From assembly GCF_013031405.1 (NCBI RefSeq), contig NZ_WPZY01000004.1, forward strand, positions 310,001 to 374,000: a stretch of 64,000 bases of DNA. Direction: 5' to 3'. The DNA is from Ruegeria sp. HKCCD8929 (GTDB lineage: Bacteria; Pseudomonadota; Alphaproteobacteria; Rhodobacterales; Rhodobacteraceae). Shown here one piece after another: positions 62,464 to 64,000 of this stretch. The position numbers and the translations under genes are program-made. The notes under the pieces are model-generated. The model saw only the letters and a program-made list of their open reading frames with translations. It was not told where the DNA came from and ran no database searches. The first letter of the stretch is position 1. The number at the start of each line of letters is the position of its first letter.

Positions 62464-62478
62464 CTAACCGATTGTTAA
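62464..62478. promoter_or_regulatory. Candidate CtrA-binding site between fliL and fliF
   Basis: CTAACCGATTGTTAA matches the CtrA box TTAA-N7-TTAA at seven of eight positions (CTAA, 7-nt spacer, TTAA). It lies in the divergent 118-bp region, 46 bp from the fliL start and 59 bp from the fliF start. Confidence 0.55.
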
Positions 62479-62536
62479 GGGCAATCGCGCAAACAGGGGG
62501 CGAGCCGCACAGAATGTCGGCGTGACGGAGGTGGAC

Positions 62537-64000
62537 GTGCAGCAGATCAGAACTGTCTGGGCAAGTTTGGACAGGCGCAAACAGGTTATTGTCGCCGGGG
62601 CCGCGATGCTGGTGTTTCTCAGCATTCTCGCGATGTCGCGAATCGCCGGCGCGCCGTCGATGACTCTGCTCTATGCCGGGTTGGAGAATGGGGCGGCGGG
62701 CGATGTCGTGCGCGCGCTCGATCAGCGCGGAGTTGCCTATGAGGTGCGCGGCGGTTCAATCTACGTGCCCGGTGCGCAACGCGACGAGCTGCGCATGACC
62801 CTGGCCAGCGAGGGGCTGCCCGCCAATGGCGGACGGGGCTATGAGCTGCTCGATTCGCTGAGCGGGTTCGGCACGACGTCTCAGATGTTCCATGCCGCCT
62901 ACTGGCGTGCCAAAGAGGGCGAGTTGGCCCGCACAATTGTCGGCAGCCCGCATGTCAGTCAGGCCCGGGTTCATATCGCCAATGGCTCGACCAATCCGTT
63001 CCAGCGCAGTGTCGAGCCAACGGCCTCGGTCTCGGTGATTCCTGCAGGGGCTGAGATCACGCCCGCGCAGGCCAACGCGACCCGCTTTCTGGTCGCCTCG
63101 GCGGTCAGCGGCCTGACGGTCGAGAACGTGGCCGTGATCGATTCGAATGGTTCGGTGATCGGGGCGCAGGAGACGACCGCCTCCGCCAGCACCGCAGACG
63201 ACCGGGCGCAGCAGATCCGGGAACGCGTCCTGCGGCTGGTCGAGGCGCGGGTCGGGCAGGGCAATGCGGTGGTTGAGGTCAGCCTGGATACCGTCACCGA
63301 AACCGAATCGATCCGCGAGCGACGGTTTGACCCCAACGGGCGGGTCGCCATCAGCACCGACGTCGAAGAGAAATCGGACAACTCCCGCAACCAATCCTCT
63401 GAGGTGACGGTGGCCTCGAACCTGCCAGATGGTGACGGCGCGGGCGGTGACGAATCGAACTCATCCACCAGCCAGACGCGTGAGCGGGTGAATTACGAGG
63501 TTTCAGAAACCGAACTGGAGATACTCCGCGTACCCGGGGCGATCAAACGGCTGACCGTCGCGGTTCTGGTCAATGGAACGCGCGGAACGAATGCAAACGG
63601 CGCGCAGGTTTTTGAGCCATTGCCTGATGCCGAGCTCGACGCGCTGCGGGAACTGGTGGCCTCGGCCGTCGGGTTCAACGGCGACCGCGGCGACGTGATC
63701 ACGCTGAAATCCATGGAACTGCCCGCGGTCAAGCCGCAGGGAACGCTGGCCGCTGCCTCCTTTTGGCAGAAGGTACATATCGACGTAATGTCGCTGGTCC
63801 AGATGGCGACGCTGGCCGTGGTCTCGCTGTTTCTGGGATTGTTCGTCATCCGCCCGATTCTGGCCAACCCGGCGTCCAATCCTGCGCGGCTGGCCTCGCC
63901 GGGGTTGGATAACTCGGGCGGTGGAGACGGCGCTCCGGTTTTGGTCGGCGAGATCGAGACTGAGGATGGGTTTGCGGCGATTCCGGATGGGTCATCGGCC
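62537..64000 (+). CDS. fliF: Flagellar MS-ring protein FliF (3'-truncated by window)
   Basis: Starting at GTG 62537 (GGAGG with a 5-nt spacer) the product begins MQQIRTVWASLDRRKQVIV and reads for 488 codons to the window end, against about 550 expected. The first helix lies at about 18-35 and a second at about 415-435 (MSLVQMATLAVVSLFLGLFV). The ring-building-motif region has LYAGLE, QRGVAYEV, LASEGLPANGG and RVHIANGSTNPF typical of FliF. It forms the MS ring that anchors the rotor. GTGs at 62522 and 62531 are less favoured because they lack a ribosome site. Confidence 0.93.
   Translation, partial: MQQIRTVWASLDRRKQVIVAGAAMLVFLSILAMSRIAGAPSMTLLYAGLENGAAGDVVRALDQRGVAYEVRGGSIYVPGAQRDELRMTLASEGLPANGGRGYELLDSLSGFGTTSQMFHAAYWRAKEGELARTIVGSPHVSQARVHIANGSTNPFQRSVEPTASVSVIPAGAEITPAQANATRFLVASAVSGLTVENVAVIDSNGSVIGAQETTASASTADDRAQQIRERVLRLVEARVGQGNAVVEVSLDTVTETESIRERRFDPNGRVAISTDVEEKSDNSRNQSSEVTVASNLPDGDGAGGDESNSSTSQTRERVNYEVSETELEILRVPGAIKRLTVAVLVNGTRGTNANGAQVFEPLPDAELDALRELVASAVGFNGDRGDVITLKSMELPAVKPQGTLAAASFWQKVHIDVMSLVQMATLAVVSLFLGLFVIRPILANPASNPARLASPGLDNSGGGDGAPVLVGEIETEDGFAAIPDGSSA

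Noticed and set aside
62419..62536. Sigma54-type flagellar promoter for fliF
   Set aside because: No GG-N10-GC pair in a TGGC/TTGC context was found in the divergent region.
1..64000. tRNA, rRNA, CRISPR arrays, transposases and prophage genes
   Set aside because: No clover-leaf consensus, spaced repeats or transposase/phage motifs were recognised on either strand.

Overview
The window looks like chromosomal DNA of a marine alphaproteobacterium of the Rhodobacterales (Roseobacter/Ruegeria type). This is inferred from the high GC content, the recognisable protein families (DUF4159/Bat-type membrane proteins, alpha-2-macroglobulin with PbpC, GcvT-fused flavoproteins, a YhhQ-type transporter, an alphaproteobacterial flagellar stator/fliL/fliF cluster), a GTTC-N7-GTTC LexA box, and a near-match to the CtrA box. 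No tRNA, rRNA, CRISPR array, insertion sequence or prophage was found. Genes are densely packed with many 4-bp stop/start overlaps, and no gene-free stretch exceeds about 300 bases.

Layout. 1-4601 (+): end of a Bat/MoxR-type membrane-protein cluster, 5'-truncated at the window edge. 4598-13481 (-): a cell-envelope operon with alpha-2-macroglobulin, a glycolipid-binding-like protein, PBP1C and an exported 2-keto-4-pentenoate hydratase-like protein. 13620-16413 (+): a soluble hybrid histidine kinase and a VOC protein. 16495-19734 (-): yaaA, recQ and yggT. 19890-28748 (+): UMF1-type MFS carrier, MepA endopeptidase, phytase-like esterase, queuosine-precursor transporter, arfB, SDR, P1 peptidase, cytochrome c2, idi and a flavin monooxygenase. 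28995-32230 (-): glpK, panC and panB.

32406-41765 (+): the most unusual segment. It is one apparent eight-gene operon: a family-5 solute-binding protein, a pentameric ligand-gated ion channel, two Dpp-type permeases, a double ATPase, a GNAT acetyltransferase fused in frame to an aldehyde dehydrogenase, a small membrane protein and an EamA exporter. Together these could sense, import, modify and export one substrate class; that is inference.

41762-45483: NAD salvage (pncB, pncA) flanking a tail-anchored orphan and a roughly 96-nt near-palindrome, then trhO. 45495-45879 (-): a 109-residue protein with a duplicated motif, whose promoter carries a canonical alphaproteobacterial LexA box over its -10. 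46022-51419 (+): betB, a dimethylglycine-dehydrogenase-like flavoprotein and an MmgE/PrpD protein, consistent with betaine or methylated-amine catabolism. 51471-57541 (-): hyuA, hyuB, aminotransferase, maleate-isomerase family and thpR, all overlapping. 57807-64000: flagellar genes, with fliL, a coiled-coil membrane protein, a MotE-like protein, motA and a large periplasmic protein on the minus strand, and fliF divergent and running off the window end.

Two copies of a composite repeat (CTTCTTCTGTT core plus GC palindrome) lie at gene ends near 25.0 kb and 51.46 kb.
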